Positions 8,106-17,803 are shown, counted from the stretch's first letter. The stretch: 64,000 bases of DNA from an uncultured Eubacteriales bacterium (GCA_902786855.1 CADAEH010000001.1:1-64000), one strand, 5' to 3'. Translations and numbers: made by a program. Notes: generated by a model from the sequence alone, not told the origin.

Positions 8106-8657
8106 CTAAGCCCTTTTCTTCCTTTCCTGCCGGGCGAATCTCCTGATCCTGACAGAAGCGATCGTCATCTCCAGCAGCATGATAAATGAAGTCAGCTCTA
8201 TCAATACCGAAGACAGCATACTGTCATTATTGAAAACTTCTGTCAAGATCCCTGCGTCTTCCTGAGTTCCCGTCAGCAATGTAATGATGTTGGAGATATT
8301 GACGATCATCATTATGCAGGCTATGACGACATACGGAAATCTCATGTTTCTTCCGTTGCCCTCGGAGATCGCTGAAAGCCCCACGAGAAGTCTGGATGCG
8401 ATGTCAAAGATCAGCATGGTCATTGCCATTATCAGCATCATTTTGAACAAAAGTGACGGGCTGATCTCTGTCACATCAAGACCTTTTTCCTGAGCATCTT
8501 CATACACCGCCGATATGATCTCGTGTCTTCTGATAAAAAGCACGCTAAAAACCTTAACAAGGGACCATATCCCAAAGGCTATGGTCCCTGCTCCGACGAT
8601 CCTGAGTGTATTCCGATCGCGTCTTAATCTGATATGTTCCGGACTGTTGTTAATCAC
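8106..8657 (-). CDS. Small membrane protein of unknown family
   Basis: A 183-residue protein with four predicted hydrophobic segments (about 20-40, 68-90, 105-125, 150-165), an amphipathic loop after helix 1 and a strongly basic tail (RIRRFARQERKKRA). I do not recognise the family. It starts inside the last 8 bases of the clostripain gene and ends 3 bases before the DUF6765 gene, so it is made in step with both. Confidence 0.75.
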   Translation of the reverse strand: MINNSPEHIRLRRDRNTLRIVGAGTIAFGIWSLVKVFSVLFIRRHEIISAVYEDAQEKGLDVTEISPSLLFKMMLIMAMTMLIFDIASRLLVGLSAISEGNGRNMRFPYVVIACIMMIVNISNIITLLTGTQEDAGILTEVFNNDSMLSSVLIELTSFIMLLEMTIASVRIRRFARQERKKRA

Positions 8658-11307
8658 CTATGTGTGCCTCTACCACTTCTGTATATAACTCTCTCTGGTA
8701 CGCATCAGTCAGTCTGCCGAGGAATTCTATGTCACAGTCCTCAAGCTCTCTGTCGGCTACATCCAGCTTATCCATGGTCCTTACATAGATGCTCTTGCCG
8801 TAAGGTTCTGTCGAAATAAGCTTGCCCTCTTCATCGTAATAATCAAAGAGGAAATCGATCTTGTCTCCGGCGTTGAGTTTCTGTGTACCTTTCGACATGA
8901 AGGCGAATTCATCTTCGACAAGATCATATCCGGTCACACGCCCTGTTTCGCCTCCTTCAGCATTATCTGAAGAAGGATTCCACTCTATGTGGATGAGGAT
9001 ATCATCTGCGTCGTTGAGTCTGGCTTTCACGTCTCCCGTGAAGAATGTACCATCTTCCGTTTCCTTGGCGCCCCTGTCCTCATAGCATACGAGCTGTCCG
9101 TTGATATGTACCCACCTGTCATCCATGTCGACCATCGGATGACCGTCAGCATCTAAGTCTCCTGTATGGTCGTATCCCAGATAGCGCATCTTTCCGTCTT
9201 CAGTCTTCTGATAAACGATGGTCACGCAGTCTGCGATTATCTTCCATGTCTTTTCCGGCAGCTGTACGCTGAATCCATTTCCGGTATCGGTCAGCGGTAT
9301 ATCGACAAGTGTCGTTGTAGGATAATAGTCTTCGAATCCTTTTACATACCATTCCTGCTGTGTATAGTCCTCATACTGCAGCTCATCGAGGAAATTTATC
9401 AGCCTGCTTTTCGAAGGTTCCTTGTTGTCATGCTCAGCCTTTTTCTGAACGGCTATGATACTGAATATATCATTAAATACTGCTTTCTCCTTTAATAATC
9501 TAAGGTTGTCAAACTCAACTGCTGTATCCGAATAAAAGTCTATACTCTTGTAAGGCAGCGCAAGTGCCATACCGTTGATGCCTTTTGCGGAATCACGGTT
9601 TCTGTAGATCACGCAAGCCTTTACGGCATTGATGGCATCATCCTTGTCCGCCTGGCTGCATATGGAGTCATTGACATCTGCATCATCGAGCTTTTCAATG
9701 AAGTCGACCAGATCCATCTGAATGTTATCTGCGAACGCATACGCGTTCATAGCAGCAAGACCGACCTCGCCGAAATCAGCCGGGTCATTTTTGATTGCCT
9801 GATCCGCCTGTTCAAGCAAGCCATTAAATTTTTTATAGGCCGGTCTTACCAGGGTCAGATCGACAAGCGACAGAGTCGCGCTGTTTTTTGCCTCACCGTC
9901 GTTAAGGATGGTATTGAACTGGTCATACGCTGCAACGATGTCTTTGCCGAACTCTTCGGTGCTCATTCCCGGATCTGACGCCAACTTTCCGAATGATGAA
10001 GTGTAATACCAGCCGAAGCCGCCTTCTGTCTCTTCTGAGCCGAGATAATAATCAGCATAAGGCTCGAATGCACGGGCTATCTCGATATCCTGCATCAGGC
10101 AGGCGTCGAATCCGATCAGATCGAATCTGATGCCCGACTTCTTCACGGCATCTACTACTTCTGATACGCTCAGGCCTCTTCTCTCATCGTCTTCATTATC
10201 AGGTTTCCTTGGGTTGAGCTGATCCCTTGCGTATCCGTACGGAACTCCGCCGCCGTGATCCCACAATACGAGCATGTATCTGTCTGCAGGGTAGTTTTCC
10301 GCAGTCCATTTTATGAAATCTTCAAGGCTTTCAGACTCTTCGAGACTGGTCCCATTGTCGAGATCCATAACTTTTTTCAGGGCACCGCCCTTGATGTCGT
10401 ATCTGCCGTAGCTGTTGTCAGCGATACCGCCGGTGAACCATCTCTTTGATCCGCCTGCCTCGAGCACGAAAGTCAGAGCGTCGCCTTTTTTTGTCGCATC
10501 CTTCATCATGCTGATATTCGCCGACGCCATTCCCATACGGTCCTCAAGGTCAGCGCCTACGACATATTCCATGACAACAACACTTTTGTCTTTTGAATGA
10601 TCAGGGAACATTTTTTCCCTGCTAGGAGTGATGTCCTTTAAGGAAGCTGCGGCTTCTCCCATTGCTTCATCTCTTCCCACAGCATTGCCGTCGGAAACTA
10701 TGTCCTTGGTTTTTGCATATGTATCGTTAAGAATATAGTTCACGAGAGGGACCGGCGGATATGCGCGGACTGTATAGAATCCGACTCCGAGCACCAGGAT
10801 TATCACCTCTGCTATCGATATCAGGGCTACTGTCAGTTTTCTTATCTGGTTGTAGAACCTGCTGTGCCATCTTTCCTCCTTGAACTCGAGAGGATGGTAT
10901 TGGCTCTTGCCGAGACCGAGGATAAGCAGGAACAGGGTCGGGAAAAGTATCATGAGTATGGTATATATGACACCCTTTCCGAAACTCTTCGCCAGTCTGC
11001 AGTACAGGCGTATCAGGAACAATCCGTATACGACAATGGCTATGCACATGTACGCAGCACCCGTGCCTTCTTCCGGTCCCAGATAATAAGCCCCCGTCAC
11101 AAACACTGCCGCTATGATGAACGGTCTGTAGAAAGATCTCATCTTGCGGAACAGTACAGTCGACATCTCACGTTCTGCAAGGAACGGTATGATCGCGGTC
11201 CATTTCTTCAGGCCCATTTTCCTGAGAATGAAGAAATATGCTATAGCCTGCAGGACCAGCGGAAAGATCCAGTTTTCCGGATCCATCATCAGGTAGTTTA
11301 AAATCAT
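8650..11307 (-). CDS. Membrane-anchored clostripain (C11) cysteine protease
   Basis: An 885-residue protein. The first ~180 residues hold about five membrane helices (13-28, 61-76, 84-103, 111-133, 160-180). The C11 protease domain follows: H351 in VLWDHGGG and C403 in GFDACLM form the His-Cys dyad of this caspase-fold family, which cleaves after arginine or lysine. The C-terminal ~300 residues are acidic and probably beta-rich. Clostripains are normally secreted with a signal peptide; a multi-helix N-terminal anchor is unusual. Which side the protease faces cannot be told from sequence. RBS AAGGAG precedes the start; 28 bases separate it from DUF1846. Downstream genes overlap. Confidence 0.88.
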   Translation of the reverse strand: MILNYLMMDPENWIFPLVLQAIAYFFILRKMGLKKWTAIIPFLAEREMSTVLFRKMRSFYRPFIIAAVFVTGAYYLGPEEGTGAAYMCIAIVVYGLFLIRLYCRLAKSFGKGVIYTILMILFPTLFLLILGLGKSQYHPLEFKEERWHSRFYNQIRKLTVALISIAEVIILVLGVGFYTVRAYPPVPLVNYILNDTYAKTKDIVSDGNAVGRDEAMGEAAASLKDITPSREKMFPDHSKDKSVVVMEYVVGADLEDRMGMASANISMMKDATKKGDALTFVLEAGGSKRWFTGGIADNSYGRYDIKGGALKKVMDLDNGTSLEESESLEDFIKWTAENYPADRYMLVLWDHGGGVPYGYARDQLNPRKPDNEDDERRGLSVSEVVDAVKKSGIRFDLIGFDACLMQDIEIARAFEPYADYYLGSEETEGGFGWYYTSSFGKLASDPGMSTEEFGKDIVAAYDQFNTILNDGEAKNSATLSLVDLTLVRPAYKKFNGLLEQADQAIKNDPADFGEVGLAAMNAYAFADNIQMDLVDFIEKLDDADVNDSICSQADKDDAINAVKACVIYRNRDSAKGINGMALALPYKSIDFYSDTAVEFDNLRLLKEKAVFNDIFSIIAVQKKAEHDNKEPSKSRLINFLDELQYEDYTQQEWYVKGFEDYYPTTTLVDIPLTDTGNGFSVQLPEKTWKIIADCVTIVYQKTEDGKMRYLGYDHTGDLDADGHPMVDMDDRWVHINGQLVCYEDRGAKETEDGTFFTGDVKARLNDADDILIHIEWNPSSDNAEGGETGRVTGYDLVEDEFAFMSKGTQKLNAGDKIDFLFDYYDEEGKLISTEPYGKSIYVRTMDKLDVADRELEDCDIEFLGRLTDAYQRELYTEVVEAHIGD

Positions 11308-11335
11308 AGAGTTGCTCCTTTCAGCAACGTTTCAT

Positions 11336-12847
11336 CTATTTTGAATAAAGATTGTTATTTGAAAATTCAGGGTTCGAAGTGATATCTATTCCGAGTGACT
11401 TAAGCGCCTGCTCGTCTTTGTCTGACAGTATCGCGGTGCAGTGAGCGATGCATCCGTTCAGATGCGGGATCTCTCTCAGCGCGAGTTCAGCGAACGGGTT
11501 GGTCAGCTTGGTCAGTGTCAGAGCCATTATGACCTCTTCAAGGTTGAGGCTGGACTTATCGTGAAAAACTCTGACCTTGGTGTTGGTCATGCTCTCGAAA
11601 ATAGTCGGCGAGATGATCAGCATCTCATCCTGGATGCCGGCAAGCTTTTTGATCGCATTCAGAACCATGGCGGCTGTTGCGACCATTCTCTTAGATGATC
11701 TTCCGGTCACGATGCTGCCGTCAGGCAGTTCTATCGCAGACACAACCACGTTTTCATATCTATCAGGATCCTGAGCCTTCTTGACCTCGACATACTCTTC
11801 GGCAGCCGCTACAACAGATCGGTCATACCTTGTTGCACCGACCTCCTCCATCAGCAGCTTGCATCTCTCGAGCGTCGATGCATCTATATTGCCCTTTCTG
11901 TATTGGCATTCAGCGATGAGATACCTTCTGACGATCTCCTGGCGCGAAGCCTCTCTGCATGCCTCATCATCGATGATGGCAAAACCGCATCTGTTCACAC
12001 CCATATCTGTAGGGGACTTGTATCCTTCATCAGAACCGGTGATAGCGTGCAGGATCCTCTTGAGAACAGGGAAAGCATCGACATCTCTGTTATAGTTGAC
12101 TGCGACCTCTCCGTACGCATTGAGGTGGAACGGATCGATCATATTGAAATCCTTGAGATCTGCAGTCGCAGCTTCATATGCTATATTGACAGGGTGCTTG
12201 AGCGGGAGATTCCAGATAGGGAATGTCTCGAACTTGGCGTATCTCGCTTTGCGCCCCAGACTGTACTCGTGATAGACCTGAGAAAGTGAAGTCGCCAGTT
12301 TGCCCGATCCGCCGCCCGGTCCGGTCACGACGATCAGCGGTCTGCTGACCTCTATATACGGATTGGCGCCGTAGCCTTCTTCTGAGACGATGGTATCGAC
12401 ATCTGTAGGATATCCCTTGGTGTACATATGCTTATATGTGCGTATGCCTCTCCTCTCTAGCTTGGCTATGAACTGGTTCACCGAAGGCGCATCTTCATAT
12501 CTGGTGACGACTACAGAGTTTACCTCGAGATCATAGCTGCGGAACTCATCGATCAGCCTCATAACTTCAAGGTCATATGTGATGCCGAAATCCTGACGCG
12601 TTTTGCTCTTGATGATATCGCCGGCATAGATGCAGATGATGATCTCTGCCTTGTCGCTCATCTTCTGCAGGAGCTTGATCTTGGCATTCTCGTCAAAACC
12701 CGGCAGGACTCTCATCGCGTGCTTGTCTTCCACGAGTTTTCCGCCGAACTCCAGGTAAAGCCTGCCCTCGCCGCTGTTGATCCTCTCGAGGATATACTTT
12801 GACTGTTCTTCGATATACTTTTCTGCGCTGAATCCGATTTTCTTCAT
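11336..12847 (-). CDS. DUF1846 family protein
   Basis: A 503-residue protein, the usual length for DUF1846, opening with the family-typical KIGFSAEKYIEEQS. A glycine-rich GPGGGSGKLATSLSQ (about 174-188) resembles a P-loop. The family is widespread in Firmicutes with structures known but no firm function; nucleotide binding is inferred from the loop. It lies 28 bases ahead of the clostripain gene and may be co-transcribed with it. Confidence 0.88.
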   Translation of the reverse strand: MKKIGFSAEKYIEEQSKYILERINSGEGRLYLEFGGKLVEDKHAMRVLPGFDENAKIKLLQKMSDKAEIIICIYAGDIIKSKTRQDFGITYDLEVMRLIDEFRSYDLEVNSVVVTRYEDAPSVNQFIAKLERRGIRTYKHMYTKGYPTDVDTIVSEEGYGANPYIEVSRPLIVVTGPGGGSGKLATSLSQVYHEYSLGRKARYAKFETFPIWNLPLKHPVNIAYEAATADLKDFNMIDPFHLNAYGEVAVNYNRDVDAFPVLKRILHAITGSDEGYKSPTDMGVNRCGFAIIDDEACREASRQEIVRRYLIAECQYRKGNIDASTLERCKLLMEEVGATRYDRSVVAAAEEYVEVKKAQDPDRYENVVVSAIELPDGSIVTGRSSKRMVATAAMVLNAIKKLAGIQDEMLIISPTIFESMTNTKVRVFHDKSSLNLEEVIMALTLTKLTNPFAELALREIPHLNGCIAHCTAILSDKDEQALKSLGIDITSNPEFSNNNLYSK

Positions 12848-12872
12848 ATGGTCCTTCTTTCCCTTTCAATAT

Positions 12873-12904
12873 GAAAAGCACATCCTGCTTAGGGGTGTGC
12901 TGCT
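12873..12904 (-). terminator. Weak hairpin, possible attenuator
   Basis: Six-bp stem 12877-12882/12896-12901 (AGCACA/TGTGCT) followed on the minus strand by TTTC. It may only partly separate DUF1934 from DUF1846. Confidence 0.3.
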
Positions 12905-12920
12905 TTCTGTCGGTCCGTGT

Positions 12921-13394
12921 TCAGGATGGCATCACTTCTATCTCAAGAATGTTGCGTCTTGAAAAGAACTGATCGAATTTGATCCTGTAGTCTACGGATA
13001 TTGTGCCGTAACCTTCTTCATCAAGGTCATCCGTGAGGCTGTTGGTATATACCTCCAGGCTGACAGGAGTCATTGCCGGTATCTGAAACCTGGTGATGCT
13101 CAGTATGCCGGGTTCTAATGTCATATCCATCCCGTCATCGTCATCAGCCCCATATCTCTTTATGTTCAGGCGCCCGTCGCTCAGCTTGACCAGAGTATGG
13201 CTGTCAGTAAGACCTGCTTCTTCTGATTCCTCATAGCTTATGTATCTCGCATTGTTCTTCTGATACATAGTGCCCTCGGTCAGTATCTCGAGAAAATCTT
13301 CCTTTTCAAGTTCGCGAAGAAAAGCCTCTCCGCTCGGCTTGAGGTTTTCAGAATACTGTGTGCTTGTGATCTTGAGGTTTACGTTTTTTTTCAT
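12921..13394 (-). CDS. DUF1934 (YwiB-like) protein
   Basis: A 157-residue protein with a DUF1934-like pattern: an N-terminal strand (VNLKITSTQYS), YQKNNARYISYEES, a charged middle and a C-terminal DYRIKF strand, consistent with the calycin-like barrel of YwiB relatives. Function is unknown. It is divergent from htrA and heads the minus-strand run. Confidence 0.75.
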   Translation of the reverse strand: MKKNVNLKITSTQYSENLKPSGEAFLRELEKEDFLEILTEGTMYQKNNARYISYEESEEAGLTDSHTLVKLSDGRLNIKRYGADDDDGMDMTLEPGILSITRFQIPAMTPVSLEVYTNSLTDDLDEEGYGTISVDYRIKFDQFFSRRNILEIEVMPS

Positions 13395-13591
13395 GTTTTG
13401 CAGGTGTCTCTCATCTGAAGGCTGATTACTTCATAACTTCTTTATTTTATACTTTTAACTCAGATGACACAAGACTGACCTATTTCAAAATCAGTATATT
13501 TCGTGTAAAATATTTAAGGTTGATTTAAGCCGCTAAACAGATAATCTAGTTCTAAAAGACTTTTACATTTATACGACAGAAGGTGAGCAAA

Positions 13592-15007
13592 ATGGATGAA
13601 AAAGACAGAATGATCGTTACATTCGGCGGAGATGACGCTTCTCAGACCCCTGAATACGGATCCGGGAGTTTTTCCATGGATGTGGATGTGCCTGAAGCAC
13701 CGGCTTCTGAGACCGCTTCTTACAGTTCCGCACCGGAAACACAGAGCAGTTCTCCGAAGGATGATTATCTTGAAGATTACAAGACTTATACCGCGAACTA
13801 TGCCTCCAGGCATGAATCCGAGCCGCATTATCAGGCTGAACCGGTCAAAATGCCAAAAGGCAAAAAGTCTTCGCGCGAACCTAAATATGTTACGAAAGGG
13901 GCTCTCGTCGTCTGCATGGTTCTCACAATGCTCGTGAGTACTCTGCTGGGAGCTTTCCTCGGCGGTGCATTATCAGGCAGCTCACTGCTTTCAGCACCAT
14001 CGTCAACAACGGAAGACAACCGGGAGCCGAGAGAAGATTCCGACCTGTCCAAGCTGTCTCTCAGCGATGGAACAGGCAGCACAATGGCAGTCTCAGATAT
14101 CATCGAAAAGAATGCCGATGCTGTAGTCGAGATCCTCGTTTCAGGTACTACCCAGGATTACTTCGGCATGATGCAGGTCACCGAGGGTGCCGGTTCGGGC
14201 GTCATCGTCACCGAAGATGGTTACATTGTTACTAATTATCACGTTATCCAGGGTGCCAACAAAGTTCAGGTAACACTGCACAACGGCGAAACATATCCTG
14301 CAGTAATAGTCGGCGGAGTAGATGAGAACGATATTGCTGTCATCAAGATCAACGCGAACGGACTGAAAGTGGCACAGTTCGGTGACAGCAGCACTGTAAA
14401 GGTCGGAGATACCGCTGTTGCAATAGGTAACCCTCTCGGCCAGCTTGGCGGAACAGCAACTTCCGGTATCATCAGCGCTCTTGACAGGACCCTTACCATC
14501 GAAAACAGAACTATAACACTGATGCAGACTGATGCTGCGATCAACGGCGGAAATTCCGGCGGCGGACTTTTCAACGACAAGGGCGAGCTTATCGGTATCG
14601 TTGATGCCAAGAGTTCCGGAGTAGGCATCGAAGGACTTGCTTTTGCCATTCCTATCAATACCGTCGATGACATCATCAACGACCTTATCGAGAACGGCAA
14701 GGTCACAACAAGACCTGTCGTCGGCATCACCATCCAGGATGTCACAGAAGCTAACGCTGAGAACTATGGTCTCGAAGCAGCCGGAGTATATATCGCTCAG
14801 GTAACCGGCGAAAACGCTAAGCAGGCAGGCTTCCAGCAGGGCGACCGCATCGTATCGATAGACGGTACCCAGATAAACGACAGCCAGACCTTCATCAGCA
14901 AGGTCAGACAGCACAAGGTCGGCGACACTGTTGCGATAGTTGTCAGCAGACAGGGTCAGGAGATCGAGATCAAGACAGTCCTCGAAGAACTGGCTACTAC
15001 TGAGTAG
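13592..15007 (+). CDS. htrA: HtrA/DegP-like membrane-anchored serine protease with PDZ domain
   Basis: A 471-residue cell-envelope quality-control protease. An acidic cytoplasmic region (1-100), one membrane helix (103-128) and a linker are followed by a trypsin-like domain with catalytic H217 (TNYHV), D247 (ENDIAV) and S322 (GGNSGGG), then one C-terminal PDZ domain (about 370-460). This is the usual Firmicutes HtrA/YyxA architecture. The ATG at 13592 is preferred over GTG at 13583 because AGAAGGTG (13578-13585) is placed correctly for it and overlaps the GTG. It is transcribed alone, divergent from DUF1934 and closed by a strong terminator. Confidence 0.93.
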   Translation: MDEKDRMIVTFGGDDASQTPEYGSGSFSMDVDVPEAPASETASYSSAPETQSSSPKDDYLEDYKTYTANYASRHESEPHYQAEPVKMPKGKKSSREPKYVTKGALVVCMVLTMLVSTLLGAFLGGALSGSSLLSAPSSTTEDNREPREDSDLSKLSLSDGTGSTMAVSDIIEKNADAVVEILVSGTTQDYFGMMQVTEGAGSGVIVTEDGYIVTNYHVIQGANKVQVTLHNGETYPAVIVGGVDENDIAVIKINANGLKVAQFGDSSTVKVGDTAVAIGNPLGQLGGTATSGIISALDRTLTIENRTITLMQTDAAINGGNSGGGLFNDKGELIGIVDAKSSGVGIEGLAFAIPINTVDDIINDLIENGKVTTRPVVGITIQDVTEANAENYGLEAAGVYIAQVTGENAKQAGFQQGDRIVSIDGTQINDSQTFISKVRQHKVGDTVAIVVSRQGQEIEIKTVLEELATTE

Positions 15008-15061
15008 TTCTGTCCTCTGCCAATAAAAGAAATCAAACTATTAAAAACTGAATACTAAAAG

Positions 15062-15098
15062 ATCCCGTCGATTGAATGATCAATCGGCGGGATTTTTT
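15062..15098 (+). terminator. Strong terminator after htrA
   Basis: Stem 15062-15074/15081-15093 (one mismatch in 13), 6-base loop, then TTTTTT. Confidence 0.9.
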
Positions 15099-15146
15099 CC
15101 GTCTGTTTTGCAGGGCAAAGTTTCTGACGCTTTTGAATGGGTTTTG

Positions 15147-15830
15147 TTACTCGTTATCTCCCATGGTTTTCATTTTCTTGCCGAGTTCAAATACAAACTC
15201 CTTGAGAGCCTTCACATGTGCATCAGCCTCTCTTCTTGCCTCTTCCTCTCTGCCGTTATTTATGGCTTCCATTATCCTGTTATGCTGCTCGGCAGTGGAC
15301 TCATAGAGAGAAAAGTCATTATAGTACAGATATCTGAATCTGAGCGACAGTTCCTGTACATATTTTACGAGCTCACTCAGCGTCTCATTACCGCTGCAGG
15401 CTACGATGAAGTTGTGGAACTCTTCATCGAGCTCAATGATCGTTTCCTTGTTACCGCTTTTAAGCGCTTCATCATATTCGTTTGCTATCCTGCTGAGCTC
15501 TTTCTTTTCATCTTCTGTTATCCTCTTTGCCGCCAGCTTGGCTGCGAAGCCTTCCATATCTTCTCTGACTTCGAATACATCAAGCATATCCTTGATGGAT
15601 ATGTTGGCAACATAAGCACCTCTCCTCGGCTCTACCTTAACAAGTCCGTCATCGGCGAGTCTCTTGATGGCCTCTCTGATCGGTGTCCTGCTGACATTCA
15701 TTTTTTCGGACAGATCGATCTCCATGAGTCTGGTCTGGGAAACGATCTCTCCGGTCAGTATCTTGTGCTTCAGTTCAAGATATACCAGGTCTTTGAGGGG
15801 TTTCTGTACTTTCAGCTGGATTTCCATCAT
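15147..15830 (-). CDS. GntR-family (FCD) transcriptional regulator
   Basis: A 227-residue regulator. The N-terminal winged helix contains the GntR signature VSRTPIREAIKRLADDGLV (about 47-65) and the C-terminal FCD domain has the histidine-rich metal/ligand pattern (EFHNF, EQHNRI). It follows ispE by 79 bases and probably shares its transcript, an arrangement I have met in other Clostridia. The ligand is unknown. GGAG precedes the ATG-ATG start. Confidence 0.88.
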   Translation of the reverse strand: MMEIQLKVQKPLKDLVYLELKHKILTGEIVSQTRLMEIDLSEKMNVSRTPIREAIKRLADDGLVKVEPRRGAYVANISIKDMLDVFEVREDMEGFAAKLAAKRITEDEKKELSRIANEYDEALKSGNKETIIELDEEFHNFIVACSGNETLSELVKYVQELSLRFRYLYYNDFSLYESTAEQHNRIMEAINNGREEEARREADAHVKALKEFVFELGKKMKTMGDNE

Positions 15831-15909
15831 TTTATCTTCTCCTTACAGTTGTTATGGGGCCTTCTCTTTTACGGTCATTATTGCGGCCGGGATCACCGTG
15901 AACTGCAGA

Positions 15910-16857
15910 TCACCTGTTACCCGTGACTGTCAGCCATGTGCGCCAGCCTGATTCTTTTGCGGTCAGTTCTTTCATGCGGGCAAAATCCACGGACGCTTTC
16001 TCCTGATCTTCGTAATAAGCGACCATCGTCGGTCCGCTCCCGCTCATCAGTACAATATCGGATCTGAGTTCATGCTGCATCACATTCCTGAGCCTTGCTG
16101 CCTCGGGATAGTCCCTGAGAGTGTATTTCTCAAGGTCATTTACAAAGAGAGGATATTCTTCCGTCATTCTCTTGTATCCCGGTTCTGCCATTATTGCGTC
16201 GATGCCTTCATAGGCTGACCTTGTAGATACTGCGATGCCGGGATTGGCCAGTATCACGTAACGGAGCATCGGTTCAACAGGGTCAACGATGTCACCGATG
16301 CCGCCGATCCATGCGGCGGTACTCGCCTCGTCTATGCCTTTAAGGGAAGCGAGTGCTCCGGCATTGCGCCGTGCATTCATCAGCATAGAGAAAGGAATAT
16401 CTGCTCCGACCTTTGCACCTCTGTCCATCAGCTCTCTCAGGCTGAAAGGATATCCGAGCAACGCGTTCATTCCGAGCATACATACGGCGCCGTTGCCGCT
16501 GCCTCCGGCTATACCTGCAGCCACAGGAAGCCTCTTGTCTATGGTCACCAGAAGTTCTTCAGGCATCCGGCCATCATATCCGTCCAGCACTGAAGCGATC
16601 CCTTTCAGGGCAAGATTGCTCATGTCCACTGGAATTGTATCTGCGTCCGTACATAAATATACAACAACATCGCCGATTGTGCAATGAGGCAAATTGTATT
16701 TTGTTCCATTTTGAGGACATTTTGTTATTTTTATCACATCGAAAAGGTCGATCCCCTGCATCAGTGACCTGATATCGTGATATCCGTCAGTCCTTCTGCC
16801 TGTCACTGTCAGTGACAGATTGATCTTGGCATATGCGTTAAGTGTGATCTCCGTCAT
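15910..16857 (-). CDS. ispE: 4-diphosphocytidyl-2-C-methyl-D-erythritol kinase
   Basis: A 315-residue GHMP kinase of the non-mevalonate isoprenoid pathway, phosphorylating CDP-methylerythritol. Seen: the N-terminal AYAKINLSLTVTGRRTDGYHD substrate region (about 8-28), the ATP loop PVAAGIAGGSGNGA (about 111-124) and a C-terminal MSGSGPT motif. Slightly longer than the usual ~285 residues. It heads a unit with the GntR gene. Confidence 0.93.
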   Translation of the reverse strand: MTEITLNAYAKINLSLTVTGRRTDGYHDIRSLMQGIDLFDVIKITKCPQNGTKYNLPHCTIGDVVVYLCTDADTIPVDMSNLALKGIASVLDGYDGRMPEELLVTIDKRLPVAAGIAGGSGNGAVCMLGMNALLGYPFSLRELMDRGAKVGADIPFSMLMNARRNAGALASLKGIDEASTAAWIGGIGDIVDPVEPMLRYVILANPGIAVSTRSAYEGIDAIMAEPGYKRMTEEYPLFVNDLEKYTLRDYPEAARLRNVMQHELRSDIVLMSGSGPTMVAYYEDQEKASVDFARMKELTAKESGWRTWLTVTGNR

Positions 16858-16877
16858 ATCTATCCAGACTTTCTCCT

Positions 16878-16906
16878 AAAAAACAGGGGAGCCGCGGCTC
16901 CCCTGT
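16878..16906 (-). terminator. Terminator after the Ig-like membrane protein gene
   Basis: A perfect 24-base palindrome (16883-16906, core GAGCCGCGGCTC) followed on the minus strand by a run of Ts (16883 down to 16878). Confidence 0.85.
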
Positions 16907-16939
16907 AATATGCATCCGGCTTCAGGCGCCTGATTGTTC

Positions 16940-17803
16940 TTATCTGCGCTTTTTCTTAGCTCTTGCAGCAGCCTGAGCAGCTTTCTCAGCTTTTTCGGTT
17001 CTTGCCGCTTCTTTTCTCATCGAGATGAGAGCATTCACGGATCTGTCTTCCTTGCTGATAGGTGCAGGAGCGTGTACGTGATAGACGTTGTTGAGAAGCT
17101 CCGCACAGTTCTCGATCTTGCCTTCCTGAGGAGCAGAGTCCTTGTTCTTGTTCTTGCGGGCTTTCTTCTTCGCAAGCTTTTCTTCTTTCTTAGCCTGCTC
17201 TGCCATTACCTCTTCAACTGACTTTCCTGTCCTCTTGGCTTCTCTGTAAGGATTGAAGGCTTCTTTTGGTTCTTCTTTGACTTGCTCTTCTTCCTTCTTG
17301 TTGTTCTGACGCAGTGTGAGGACCATAATGCCTCCGAACATGACGAACATCATTCCCATGTTGACCATGTTGTTGACTCTCTGGTTGTATGTCCTGAAAG
17401 TGATGGTCTGTGCCTGAGCGAGTTCATTGCCGTCATTATCGACGAGGCCTTCTTCGATCTTCAGTGTGTACTCAGCGTTGTTCTTGGCAACGAATCCCTG
17501 GTCTATGTCTGCTACGACGAGAACAAGACCATCGTTCTTGTCACTGAACAGGACCTGTACAGGCACCTTCTTGCCGTCTTCATCGATGATGCTGAACTTG
17601 GAAGCATCGACCTTCTTAGCCTCTGCTGAATTGATAGGATTGTTGAATGTCAGCTTGACACCCAGGTTTTCCATAGATGTATTAGTCTGGCCGTCTTCCG
17701 GGTATGATGACATCAGTTTAAGCCCGTCGTCCGCGAAACTGAACACAGAACATGCCATTATCATGACCGCAGTGAGAACAGCGATCAGAGTTCCCCTTTT
17801 CAT
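16940..17803 (-). CDS. Secreted/membrane protein with SbsA-type Ig-like domain
   Basis: A 287-residue protein. A signal peptide (1-24, ending VFSFA) is followed by an SbsA/Big_5-like Ig domain (about 27-140, SSYPEDGQTNTS to ITFRTYN), a membrane helix (about 145-163, methionine-rich) and a long, very basic and alanine-rich tail (KKEEKLAKKKARKNKNK and a C-terminal KKKRR). The tail is probably cytoplasmic. Function unknown; the basic tail could bind nucleic acid or acidic lipids, which is only a guess. Confidence 0.75.
   Translation of the reverse strand: MKRGTLIAVLTAVMIMACSVFSFADDGLKLMSSYPEDGQTNTSMENLGVKLTFNNPINSAEAKKVDASKFSIIDEDGKKVPVQVLFSDKNDGLVLVVADIDQGFVAKNNAEYTLKIEEGLVDNDGNELAQAQTITFRTYNQRVNNMVNMGMMFVMFGGIMVLTLRQNNKKEEEQVKEEPKEAFNPYREAKRTGKSVEEVMAEQAKKEEKLAKKKARKNKNKDSAPQEGKIENCAELLNNVYHVHAPAPISKEDRSVNALISMRKEAARTEKAEKAAQAAARAKKKRR

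Noticed and set aside
14141-14914. Long open frame antisense to htrA
   Set aside because: Shadow of the htrA coding frame; no RBS or family resemblance, while htrA has intact catalytic residues.
15072-15926. 284-codon plus-strand frame over the GntR gene
   Set aside because: Antisense shadow of a clear GntR regulator; the frame starts in the htrA terminator.
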